DNA from: Methanolinea sp.
GTDB lineage: Archaea; Halobacteriota; Methanomicrobia; Methanomicrobiales; Methanospirillaceae
Assembly: GCA_013331225.1 (NCBI GenBank)
Contig: DUGV01000121.1
Coordinates: 2,293 to 8,548 of the forward strand
DNA: 6,256 nt
Direction: 5' to 3'
A program made the position numbers and the translations under genes. Below are positions 1 through 6,256 of the stretch, piece by piece. Positions within the stretch are counted from its first letter, which is position 1. Every line of letters starts with the position of its first letter. A model generated the notes under the pieces. That model had not been told where the DNA came from and ran no database searches. It saw nothing but the letters and a program-made list of their open reading frames with translations.

Positions 1-177
1 ATACGGCGGACGGATGCCTGTATCGAGTGTAAAAAGTGTGAGAAAGTGTGCCCTACAAACGAGGCGGGGCGTGATGATGCAAAGGGCGAATGTTACCTCT
101 GCGGGAGATGCATCGATAAATGTCCGGTCGAGGGGGCACTCCGGTACGGCGGGAAAGACACCCCAGGAAACAAGTGA
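1..177 (+). CDS. 4Fe-4S dicluster ferredoxin-domain protein, C-terminal fragment
   Basis: An open frame enters from the left edge in frame 1 and stops at the TGA at 175-177, giving 58 residues with no start inside the window. Two canonical [4Fe-4S] motifs are visible: CIECKKCEKVCP (visible residues 7-18) and CYLCGRCIDKCP (31-42), each CX2CX2CX3CP. The stretch between them is short and acidic, and a charged tail of about 15 residues follows. Such a domain moves electrons between two clusters. It could be a small ferredoxin or the C-terminal end of a larger iron-sulfur protein, such as a polyferredoxin or a NapH-like membrane protein, and the missing N-terminal part would decide this. The cupin gene starts 15 bases after the stop, so the two are probably cotranscribed. 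The ferredoxin fold is certain; the identity of the parent protein is unknown. Confidence 0.9.
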   Translation: MRRTDACIECKKCEKVCPTNEAGRDDAKGECYLCGRCIDKCPVEGALRYGGKDTPGNK

Positions 178-192
178 CAGGAAGCGATCGCC

Positions 193-543
193 ATGACACG
201 TGAAAGTAAACAGGATTTGCTTGGATGCGTCTTCGAGATGAAGGACCTCGTTGAGTACCAGACAGGAGCCGTTTCGAGCAGGATGATCATCAACAACAAG
301 GCTGGGAGCATCACCATCTTTTCGTTCGACAAGGACGAGGGGCTCTCGGAGCATACCGCACCCTACGACGCGGTGGTGACCATCCTCGACGGTGAGTGCG
401 AGGTGTGGGTCGCAGGGGTGACCCACGCGATGAAAGCGGGGCAGACCATCATTTTTCCCGCTCACGCCCCCCACGCGCTCTCGGCTACCACCCGGTTCAA
501 GATGGCGCTCATCATGATCCGCGGGAAAGATGTGGCTCCATGA
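193..543 (+). CDS. small single-domain cupin protein
   Basis: This 116-residue protein is the length of a stand-alone cupin. The first cupin motif runs through SEHTAPYDAVVTILDGE (about residues 52-68) and the second through AGQTIIFPAHAPHALSA (82-98). Likely metal ligands are His54 and His94. The first motif has only one clear histidine (H-T-A-P-Y-D), as in many small cupins of this type, so metal binding may be weaker or may use Asp59. A stretch of hydrophobic beta strands follows (MALIMI, residues 104-109). There is no signal peptide or membrane segment, so the protein should be cytosolic. AGGAAG (179-184), 8 bases before the ATG, supports the start. Its TGA overlaps the next ATG (ATGA). The substrate cannot be read from the sequence: cupins include enzymes, sugar-binding and sensing proteins. 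Family confidence is high; function is unknown. Confidence 0.9.
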   Translation: MTRESKQDLLGCVFEMKDLVEYQTGAVSSRMIINNKAGSITIFSFDKDEGLSEHTAPYDAVVTILDGECEVWVAGVTHAMKAGQTIIFPAHAPHALSATTRFKMALIMIRGKDVAP

Positions 544-836
544 GCAGCGACAAAGAGGGGAATTACTGCTCGGTGTGCGGCGGAATCCCCCCTGACGAGA
601 TCAGGATCCGGAAAATACTCGTGGACGGGAAGGAGACTGGCATCGACAAGCTGGACTTCATCCTCGATGACGTGGCCAGGCTCGACCTCTCGGGAGATGC
701 CGAGATCATCGCCGAGCTCCTGAAGCGTGTGCAGGTGTTCAACTACATCCCGACGAAAAAGGCCGACCTCTACGCCCAGGCGCTCCTGAAGGAGTACCGG
801 GCCCACCTTCAGGCTGGATCCGGCGCCACCCATTGA
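540..836 (+). CDS. small CxxC protein, conserved in methanogens (sometimes named NAC-like)
   Basis: This is a 98-residue acidic protein. The ATG at 540 sits inside the ATGA overlap with the cupin stop, which argues for translational coupling and against the longer frame opening at 396 inside the cupin gene. The N-terminus carries YCSVCGGIPPDE (residues 9-20), a CX2C pair that could form half of a zinc or metal site, perhaps by dimerisation because no further cysteines follow. Then come a short basic segment (IRIRKILVDGKETGIDKLDF) and predicted helices through about residue 90 (IIAELLKRVQVFNYIP, KKADLYAQALLKEYRAHL). I associate this pattern with small methanogen proteins labelled 'NAC family transcription factor', but that name is from memory and the sequence does not prove DNA or ribosome binding. 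The gene is the last of its run, just before a hairpin terminator. Function is unassigned. Confidence 0.8.
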   Translation: MSSDKEGNYCSVCGGIPPDEIRIRKILVDGKETGIDKLDFILDDVARLDLSGDAEIIAELLKRVQVFNYIPTKKADLYAQALLKEYRAHLQAGSGATH

Positions 837-844
837 CAATTCTC

Positions 845-885
845 CGGGGATCCGAACCGGGCAATCCCCGTGATTTCTTTTTCTG
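845..885 (+). terminator. hairpin plus T-rich tract after the cupin/CxxC genes
   Basis: A perfect 7-base inverted repeat, CGGGGAT (845-851) and ATCCCCG (864-870), encloses a 12-base loop and is followed at once by TGATTTCTTTTTCTG (871-885). It lies 8 bases after the stop of the CxxC gene, where an intrinsic terminator would be expected. In archaea the T-rich tract usually matters more than the stem, and both are present here. Confidence 0.6.
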
Positions 886-1044
886 CATGTCCAGGCGGAT
901 GTTCCAGGCTACAAGTAGCGGGAATATCCGTCCGGGGACAGTGAGGCCGGGCGTGCCGATCTCCCTTTTCCCTATCCTCACCTGAAATGTTGTTACTCTG
1001 CCAGTGACTATATGTTTATTCCTTCCCGGCTGCAATCCTCATGC
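886..1044. other. intergenic spacer upstream of the Dsr-LP gene
   Basis: About 160 bases lie between the terminator and the next start. A TATA-like element sits near its right end. A pyrimidine-rich stretch (about 961-982, CTCCCTTTTCCCTATCCTCACC) precedes it. A 32-codon open frame at 887-985 has no ribosome binding site and is not credible as a gene. I see no RNA gene or clear repeat. Confidence 0.5.
1007..1014 (+). promoter_or_regulatory. TATA-like box for the Dsr-LP gene
   Basis: ACTATATG (1007-1014) lies in an AT-rich patch (ACTATATGTTTATT) within otherwise GC-rich DNA. An archaeal TATA box normally sits about 25 bases before the transcription start, which would put the start near 1035-1042, only a few bases ahead of the ATG at 1045. 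This fits a leaderless or nearly leaderless transcript and agrees with the lack of a Shine-Dalgarno sequence there. It also argues against the in-frame ATG at 1012, which lies inside the box. Confidence 0.5.
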
Positions 1045-1740
1045 ATGGAAGAAGATGTACCAGGTGCAATCAAACAGCGAGATGGAACTACCTATGCAAT
1101 AGTCCCCCGCACACCTTCCGGCGTGGTGACGCCAGATGAACTCGAGCGGATCGCGAATGTTGCCAGGAAATTCAAGATCCCAGTGATCAAGATGACCTCG
1201 GGCCAGAGAATGGTGCTCGTCGGGATGAAAAAAGAGGAGATCCCTTCTGTCTGGAAGGACCTTGGGATGACGGTCGGGCAGGCGACTGCCCCCTGTGTCC
1301 ACTATGTCCAGGCATGCCCGGGCACCGAGACCTGTAAATACGGGGTGCAGGACTCGCTCGGACTCGGCCTCGAGATAGAGAGGATGTACCAGGAAATGAA
1401 CCTCCCGGCAAAAGTGAAGATAGGCGTCTCCGGGTGCCCCCGCTGCTGCGGCGAGAGTTATGTCCGGGACATCGGGATATACGGGAGCAGGAAGGGCTGG
1501 ACGGTCGTTTTCGGGGGGAACAGCGCCGGCAGGCCGAGGATAGGGAACCTCGTGGCAAAGGACCTCTCGAGGGAGGAGGCGATCGACCTCACGCGGAGGC
1601 TGCTGACCTACTACCGGGACCATGGAAAACAAAAGGAGCGGACTGCCCGGTTCGTCGAACGGGTGGGGCTGGATGCGATCAGATCCGACGTGCTTCGGTT
1701 TGCCCCGTATATAAAACTGGATGATCTCTCCGCGGGATAA
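1045..1740 (+). CDS. small siroheme/[4Fe-4S] sulfite/nitrite reductase-like protein (Dsr-LP type)
   Basis: This 231-residue protein looks like a single-unit nitrite/sulfite reductase: a ferredoxin-like half-domain (about residues 15-75, with the TSGQRM segment at 51-56) followed by the siroheme/4Fe-4S domain. The cluster motif is complete: CPGTETC (91-97, CX5C) and CPRCC (131-135, CX3C), which in this family bind a [4Fe-4S] cluster bridged to siroheme. Extra cysteines are C84 and C134. The chain is roughly half the length of assimilatory sulfite reductases and lacks the duplicated second half and any added ferredoxin or flavin domain, as in the small Dsr-like proteins of methanogens, most of which have no proven reaction. 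Sulfite or nitrite reduction is possible but unproven. An upstream in-frame ATG at 1012 would add 11 residues, but it falls inside the TATA-like box, so the start at 1045 is preferred. The gene converges on the heme pathway genes, whose substrate is siroheme. Confidence 0.88.
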   Translation: MEEDVPGAIKQRDGTTYAIVPRTPSGVVTPDELERIANVARKFKIPVIKMTSGQRMVLVGMKKEEIPSVWKDLGMTVGQATAPCVHYVQACPGTETCKYGVQDSLGLGLEIERMYQEMNLPAKVKIGVSGCPRCCGESYVRDIGIYGSRKGWTVVFGGNSAGRPRIGNLVAKDLSREEAIDLTRRLLTYYRDHGKQKERTARFVERVGLDAIRSDVLRFAPYIKLDDLSAG

Positions 1741-1760
1741 TGTATGGACACATCCCGGTA

Positions 1761-1772
1761 CGGTCCGGACCG
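1761..1772. repeat. 12-base perfect palindrome in the convergent intergenic region
   Basis: CGGTCCGGACCG reads the same on both strands. It starts 21 bases after the stop of the Dsr-LP gene. It could be a protein-binding site or part of an RNA hairpin at the 3' end of that transcript, but no T-tract follows it. A second, shorter palindrome (GGGGCCCC, 1786-1793) lies nearby. In GC-rich DNA this could arise by chance. Confidence 0.4.
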
Positions 1773-1860
1773 AAAACTGGCGTGAGGGGCCCCGCTTAAT
1801 GGGATCTCTCCTGGTGCGTCCTGGCAATGAGTGCACAACCGGCTCCCGGGTCGTCCCTCC

Positions 1861-1930
1861 TAAAGAAAGATGAAAGGAATGCAGGGCAGGCTATCAAAGT
1901 ACACGGACCCCTTGGTCCCGGTTTCCTGCC
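1861..1930 (-). terminator. probable terminator of the katG-ahb transcript
   Basis: On the - strand, 12 bases past the ahbC stop, a nested inverted repeat appears: outer arms GGCAGG (1885-1890) and CCTGCC (1925-1930), inner hairpin GGACC (1905-1909) and GGTCC (1914-1918) with a four-base loop. Downstream in the direction of transcription the - strand reads ATTCCTTTCATCTTTCTTTA (1880-1861), a pyrimidine- and T-rich tract suited to archaeal termination. The remainder of the 1741-1941 gap holds no gene that I can see. Confidence 0.5.
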
Positions 1931-1941
1931 GCTCCGCGCCT

Positions 1942-3120
1942 TCACTGCACGAAGCAGAACGGGTCCGATGCAGAGATATCTCCTGTCTCCGCGTATGCCC
2001 GCACCCGGCACCCTCCCCCGCAAAGGGTGAAATAACTGCACTCCCTGCATCGTCCTGAGATGAGGGCCTTTTTTCCGCGGAATTTGTGGAGGACCGGGTG
2101 GGTCTCTTCCGCCCACATCACGGAGAACGGCCGTTCCCGGATGTTTCCAACCAAAAATGCGGGCGACCGTGCGAACTGGCAGGGGTACACGTTTCCAGAA
2201 GGGTCGATATTGGCGACCCGGTCGCCTGCGCTGCACCCGCCATTCAGTGAAGCGAGCAGGGCCTGGGCATCGGCAAGGTCAGGCGATCCGTCTCGCTCCA
2301 TTGACTGGATGAGATGAATACAGTCCTGAGGAGCATCGACGGTAAGGAATTCCATCATGGAGGGATCGATCTCCTGTGCTCTCCGGTAGAGAAGTCCGAG
2401 GGCATCCTCCACAACGTTACTTCCCACCTGGAGCCGGTGATACGAATCGGTCCCCCTTCCGCATGGCACCATCCAGTAAAGGCAGAAACGGGACGCCCCG
2501 ATGGCAAGGGAGAGATCGATCAGGTCAGCAAGCTCGTGGGAGTTCTCTTTCGTGAGCGTGATTCTCACCCCGCACCGGACACCAGCCTCCCTGCAGCGTG
2601 CAAAAGCCGCGATAGTCCGATCGAATGCGCCGGGGGAGTTCCTGAACCGGTCATGGGTCGCGGACCGTGCACCATCAAGCGAGATCCCCGCGTATTTTAT
2701 CCCGGAATTCCTGATCTTCTCCGCTACTTCCTTTGTGATAAGAGTCCCGTTGGTGCTGAGCGCAGTTTTTATTCCCTTCTCACCCGCGTGCTCCGCGAGG
2801 TCCCAGATATCCGCCCTCATCAGGGGCTCCCCTCCCGAAAAGAGAATCAGGGGCACTCCCATCCCTGCAAGGTCGTCGATGAGATCGAATCCTTCATTCG
2901 TGTCCAGTTCATCATCAGCCCGCAAGCCAGGACCCGATCGGCTATAGCAGTGCTCACACCCGAGATTGCAGCGGTTCGTGATGTTCCAGAACACGACCGG
3001 CCTTCGCATACCCGCAAATGCGAGGTACCTGCTCGGCACTTCGCCTGAAGGCCTGTCCCTGTGCTTCATCACGGCACTCACCGTGCCCCTCCCGTGGATG
3101 CACTGGGTGATCCTGTTCAT
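1942..3120 (-). CDS. ahbC: AhbC: radical SAM enzyme, 12,18-didecarboxysiroheme deacetylase
   Basis: This 392-residue protein should catalyse the third step of the alternative heme pathway, removal of two acetate side chains from 12,18-didecarboxysiroheme to give Fe-coproporphyrin III. The radical SAM cluster motif is CNLGCEHC (residues 51-58, CX3CX2C), followed by the SAM-binding FSGGEP segment, STNGTLI and ISLDG. The N-terminal run SGEVPSRYLAFAGMRRPVVF (25-44) and the LTVD segment are the pattern I recognise as AhbC/NirJ1-like rather than AhbD. The C-terminal part is SPASM-like, with cysteines at 296, 314, 358, 361, 367, 371 and 389, suggesting an auxiliary cluster. The start is well supported: the ATG lies inside an ATGA overlap with the ahbB stop, and GGAGG (3130-3134) is 9 bases upstream. 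It is the last gene of the block. The alternative identity, a NirJ-type heme d1 enzyme, is less likely with ahbD present. Confidence 0.87.
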   Translation of the reverse strand: MNRITQCIHGRGTVSAVMKHRDRPSGEVPSRYLAFAGMRRPVVFWNITNRCNLGCEHCYSRSGPGLRADDELDTNEGFDLIDDLAGMGVPLILFSGGEPLMRADIWDLAEHAGEKGIKTALSTNGTLITKEVAEKIRNSGIKYAGISLDGARSATHDRFRNSPGAFDRTIAAFARCREAGVRCGVRITLTKENSHELADLIDLSLAIGASRFCLYWMVPCGRGTDSYHRLQVGSNVVEDALGLLYRRAQEIDPSMMEFLTVDAPQDCIHLIQSMERDGSPDLADAQALLASLNGGCSAGDRVANIDPSGNVYPCQFARSPAFLVGNIRERPFSVMWAEETHPVLHKFRGKKALISGRCRECSYFTLCGGGCRVRAYAETGDISASDPFCFVQ

Positions 3121-3605
3121 GGCATGATGCCTCCGTTCTCCCGGATCCGGACATTCGGGACCCTTTTAAATTCCTCGGTGCTGAACAGCACGAGGTAGTC
3201 AGCCACCCCGATACGGGACGAAAGAGCCAAAACCTCTTCAAGAACTTCCTCGCGGCTGTATCCGTGGTGCACGGTGTAGAAAATGTACTCCCACCTGCCG
3301 GGGACCGGGAGTCGTTCGTAGCAATGGGTCACGCAAGGATACGATGCCAGAAGGGAACCCACATCACCATTGCCGGATTCCCCGCGTTTCCACGCCACGA
3401 GGGCGTTTGCCGTGATGCCTACCTTTCTCTGGTTGATGCGGGCCCGGAACTTCCGTATCACTCCCTCTTCCCTGAGCCATTTGAGCCTCTCCAAAACTTC
3501 GCTCTCGGTCATCTGCAACTGTCTTCCGATCTCGACGTAGGGATGGCTGACGAAAGGGAGGCCTTCTTCCAGGAGGGAAAGCAGCCTGATGTCAACAGGA
3601 TCCAC
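3117..3605 (-). CDS. ahbB: AhbB: siroheme decarboxylase subunit (Lrp/AsnC-like fold)
   Basis: With the preferred GTG start at 3605 this is a 162-residue protein beginning at the family's usual N-terminus, D-P-V-D-I-R-L-L-S-L-L. It has an AsnC-type winged helix (about residues 4-55), then an RAM-like ferredoxin fold. Family marks include HPYVEIGRQL (21-30), GVIRKFRARIN (48-58) and HCYERLPVPGRWEYIFY (94-110), the last resembling the C-Y-x-R-P...W-P-Y segment of AhbB, NirL and NirG proteins. With AhbA it should decarboxylate the two acetates at C12 and C18 of siroheme. In this family the helix-turn-helix is retained but the known role is enzymatic. An upstream in-frame ATG at 3650 would add 15 residues and deepen the overlap with ahbA to 59 bases. 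The GTG has a much better ribosome site and leaves a 14-base overlap. Its stop overlaps ahbC (ATGA). The A/B naming rests on motif resemblance and could be swapped. Confidence 0.82.
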   Translation of the reverse strand: MDPVDIRLLSLLEEGLPFVSHPYVEIGRQLQMTESEVLERLKWLREEGVIRKFRARINQRKVGITANALVAWKRGESGNGDVGSLLASYPCVTHCYERLPVPGRWEYIFYTVHHGYSREEVLEEVLALSSRIGVADYLVLFSTEEFKRVPNVRIRENGGIMP

Positions 3606-4104
3606 TGTTTCCTCCCGTCGCTTTGGTCCCGTGAAAAGAGAACCGGACATCCACCTTCAGTTTGTTCACCGTAGGGAGATCCAGAATATCATCTTCTCCT
3701 ATTCCCGTGCGTTCAAGGATATCCCTGACAAGGACCCTGATATGCTCCTCGTCTCTCCCGGAGAGGGTAAACCAGACCTGGTAGTAATGCTCTCTCCGGA
3801 AATTGTGGGAGACCTCGGGGTACCCGCTGATGATGGCGGCAACCTCCTGCAGCCTGCCGGAGGGGACATGCATGGCAACGAGAGTTGCGGCACCACGTCC
3901 GCATTCACTGGATTCTATGATGGGGGAGACCGCCTTGAGGATGCCGGCATTCTTGATGCGGTTCAGCCTGGCGAGAAGTTCCTGCTCGGAAATGCCGATC
4001 TTCCCGGAGATCTCCTTCCATGGGCGGGAAACCAGCGGGATTTCCTCCTGGAGGGCCTGCAGGATTGCGATGTCCAATTTATCGGGTATGAACCTCCCAC
4101 TCAT
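3592..4104 (-). CDS. ahbA: AhbA: siroheme decarboxylase subunit (Lrp/AsnC-like fold)
   Basis: This 170-residue protein is the partner of AhbB in conversion of siroheme to 12,18-didecarboxysiroheme. It opens with the same D-x-x-I-L-Q-A-L-Q pattern, followed by an AsnC-type winged helix (about residues 10-60) with SRPWKEISGKIGISEQELL. The C-terminal half carries SHNFRREHYYQVWFTL (99-114), matching the H-N-Y-x-R-x-H-x-Y-N-x-W-F-T signature of AhbA and NirD/NirH-like decarboxylases, with His100 and His106 as candidate active-site residues. LPTVNKLKVDVRF (143-155) is the usual end of the fold. The last 15 residues (SFHGTK...GSC) extend past that fold and are encoded where the gene runs into ahbB. 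The ATG is in an ATGA overlap with ahbD, and GGGGGAG (4119-4113) lies 8 bases upstream. A simple Lrp-family regulator is unlikely given the tetrapyrrole signature and the neighbours. Confidence 0.85.
   Translation of the reverse strand: MSGRFIPDKLDIAILQALQEEIPLVSRPWKEISGKIGISEQELLARLNRIKNAGILKAVSPIIESSECGRGAATLVAMHVPSGRLQEVAAIISGYPEVSHNFRREHYYQVWFTLSGRDEEHIRVLVRDILERTGIGEDDILDLPTVNKLKVDVRFSFHGTKATGGNSGSC
3611..3616 (-). promoter_or_regulatory. Shine-Dalgarno site that fixes the ahbB start
   Basis: On the - strand GGGAGG (3616-3611) stands 5 bases before the GTG at 3605. It lies inside the 3' end of ahbA. No comparable site precedes the ATG at 3650, so the GTG is the better start. Confidence 0.65.
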
Positions 4105-5225
4105 TCCGCGAACTCCCCCGGATCATATGGGCACCACGGGTCTTCGCCACACAGTTCTCCATGGAGCGCCGCGGGGAGGGCAAGGCCGTCGCACCATCCC
4201 GTGGAGAGGGTCCCGCCTCCCTGGTACGCCCTGGCCCTGCACCCCCCGCATATCGACCTGTAATGACACCTCCCGCATTTGCCCGTGAGCCGGCTGATGT
4301 CACGGAGTGTCGAAAAAACCTCTGAATGATGCCATATTTCAGCAAAAGATTGCTCTCTCACGTTTCCTGCACTGATCGGGAGATACGGGCAGGGGGTCAC
4401 GTCACCGTTTGCGTAAATCCGGCAATAGGTGATGCCCGCGATGCAGCCTCTCCCCCATGAGGGGTTCTCTATTCCGAGTTCATCTGCGATGCGGCGGAAC
4501 TGCGGGGCGCATGTCGGGCGGATATGCAACGGGGCATCCCTGTATCTCTCCAGCACACCCCTGATCAGGCCTTCGTACACGCGAGGGTTCATGATATCGC
4601 TTCCCCTTGCCCGGCCGGTGGGGACAGGGAAGAATACCTGAAAATCCTTCACACCGAGCGACACCCCGAGATCGATTACTCCCGCGACCTCGCTCACATC
4701 CGGGCGCATGACCGACATGTTGATCTGGACACCTATCCCCTCGTCCTGAAGGTTGCGGATCGCGCTGACTGCCTTCTCCCATACGCCGGGCATCCCGCGG
4801 AACGAATCATGTACGGCGGGATTTGCAGAGTCAAGGCTTATGGCAACGGCACGTATCCCGGCTTCCCGAAGTCGTGCCGCGGTCTTCCCGTCGATGAGAT
4901 ACCCGCTCGACCCCATCACCATCCGCAGTCCCTGCTCTGTCCCATACCGGGCGATCTCGTAGATATCCTCGCGGAGGAGGGGTTCTCCCCCACTCAGCAC
5001 AATAATCGGCCTTCCTGTCTCGCAGACCTGGTCGATGACACCGAATGCCTCTTTGGTGGAGAGTACTCCATCTGCCTCGCGGCCGCCGGCGTCCACGTAG
5101 CAGTGGGCGCACGCGAGGGGGCACCTGAGCGTGATGTTCCAGGAGATGAGCCGTGGCTCCCCGCGAAATATTCCCTTCACCACCTCAGCCCTTCTTCGAT
5201 GCAACTGTCCTTCTTCCTTATCCAC
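4101..5225 (-). CDS. ahbD: AhbD: radical SAM heme synthase (Fe-coproporphyrin III to heme b)
   Basis: From the GTG at 5225 this is a 374-residue protein expected to oxidatively decarboxylate two propionates of Fe-coproporphyrin III to vinyls, the last step to heme b. The radical SAM motif is CPLACAHCY (residues 35-43, CX3CX2C), followed by LSGGEPLLR and ISLDS. The C-terminal SPASM/twitch-like region holds GDVTPCPYLPISAGNVRE and CGRCHYRSICGGC, typical of AhbD, with cysteines at 261, 268, 279, 317, 320, 326, 329, 345, 359 and 365 for an auxiliary cluster. Residues 330-364 include about 18 more residues, with two extra cysteines, than the same place in AhbC. The start is uncertain: the frame stays open to an ATG at 5333, but that lies inside katG. 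GTG 5225, TTG 5204 (AAGGAAG upstream) and GTG 5183 (GAAGGG upstream) are all possible. No promoter is evident between katG and this gene. Confidence 0.87.
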   Translation of the reverse strand: MDKEEGQLHRRRAEVVKGIFRGEPRLISWNITLRCPLACAHCYVDAGGREADGVLSTKEAFGVIDQVCETGRPIIVLSGGEPLLREDIYEIARYGTEQGLRMVMGSSGYLIDGKTAARLREAGIRAVAISLDSANPAVHDSFRGMPGVWEKAVSAIRNLQDEGIGVQINMSVMRPDVSEVAGVIDLGVSLGVKDFQVFFPVPTGRARGSDIMNPRVYEGLIRGVLERYRDAPLHIRPTCAPQFRRIADELGIENPSWGRGCIAGITYCRIYANGDVTPCPYLPISAGNVREQSFAEIWHHSEVFSTLRDISRLTGKCGRCHYRSICGGCRARAYQGGGTLSTGWCDGLALPAALHGELCGEDPWCPYDPGEFAE

Positions 5226-5260
5226 TATTTGGGGTTCTCCATCATCAAAGGCGTGGAAGA

Positions 5261-6256
<996 letters not shown>

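Noticed and set aside
396..539. N-terminal extension of the CxxC protein starting at 396 inside the cupin gene
   Set aside because: The added part is an out-of-frame reading of the cupin, rich in Arg/His/Pro. The ATGA overlap at 540 gives a natural start just before the conserved-looking CxxC segment.
887..985. 32-codon open frame in the spacer before the Dsr-LP gene
   Set aside because: No ribosome site, it starts right after a terminator T-tract, and its composition looks random.
1039..1836. 265-codon open frame on the - strand opposite the Dsr-LP gene
   Set aside because: It mirrors a confident gene on the other strand, its translation is rich in Pro/Arg/His without a recognisable fold, and it has no ribosome site. 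It is a product of GC-rich codon bias.
2314..3048. 244-codon open frame on the + strand opposite ahbC
   Set aside because: Antisense shadow of a strongly recognised gene; no motif, no start signal.
3117..4104. Reading ahbA and ahbB as Lrp/AsnC transcription regulators
   Set aside because: They have the AsnC-type fold, but paired with two tetrapyrrole radical SAM enzymes and carrying the H-N-x-x-R-x-H-x-Y-x-x-W-F-T and C-Y-x-R signatures they are far better explained as siroheme decarboxylase subunits. An added regulatory role cannot be excluded.
3589..4263. 224-codon open frame on the + strand opposite ahbA and ahbD
   Set aside because: It spans the junction of two genes in antisense, which a real gene would be unlikely to do, and shows no domain.

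Overview
The window looks like chromosomal DNA of a methanogenic archaeon, most likely in or near the Methanomicrobiales. The reasons are a GC-rich archaeal gene style with frequent AGG/AGA arginine codons, a small sulfite-reductase-like protein of the kind found in methanogens, a complete archaeal-type alternative heme pathway (Ahb), an archaeal TATA-like box, and a small CxxC protein I associate with this order. The assignment comes from protein style, not a database search.

Left part, + strand (1-885): the 3' end of a gene with two [4Fe-4S] motifs, then a small cupin, then a 98-residue CxxC protein that overlaps the cupin by an ATGA. The run ends in a hairpin plus T-rich tract. After a spacer of about 160 bases with a TATA-like box comes a separate + strand gene (1045-1740) for a small siroheme/[4Fe-4S] sulfite/nitrite-reductase-like protein (Dsr-LP type).

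Right part, - strand (1942-6256, read right to left): the C-terminal 331 residues of catalase-peroxidase KatG, whose 5' part lies beyond the window, then four tightly packed genes in the order ahbD, ahbA, ahbB, ahbC. The junctions inside the ahb block overlap by 4, 14 and 4 bases, so translational coupling is likely. The block ends in a convergent intergenic region (1741-1941) holding a nested hairpin with a T-rich tract on the - strand and a 12-base perfect palindrome.

Together the four Ahb proteins cover the route from siroheme to heme b: AhbA/AhbB decarboxylate siroheme to 12,18-didecarboxysiroheme, AhbC removes the two acetate side chains to give Fe-coproporphyrin III, and AhbD oxidatively decarboxylates two propionates to give heme b. 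The gene directly upstream on the same strand encodes KatG, which needs heme b. The gene converging from the other side encodes a protein expected to carry siroheme, the starting material of the pathway. The locus therefore reads as a tetrapyrrole island: a siroheme user, the siroheme-to-heme route, and a heme user. If the host is a methanogen without cytochromes, KatG may be a main reason for making heme. That is inference. The most notable details are the katG-ahbDABC arrangement, a cysteine-bearing insertion in the C-terminal part of AhbD, and different arginine codon use in katG that fits acquisition by transfer.
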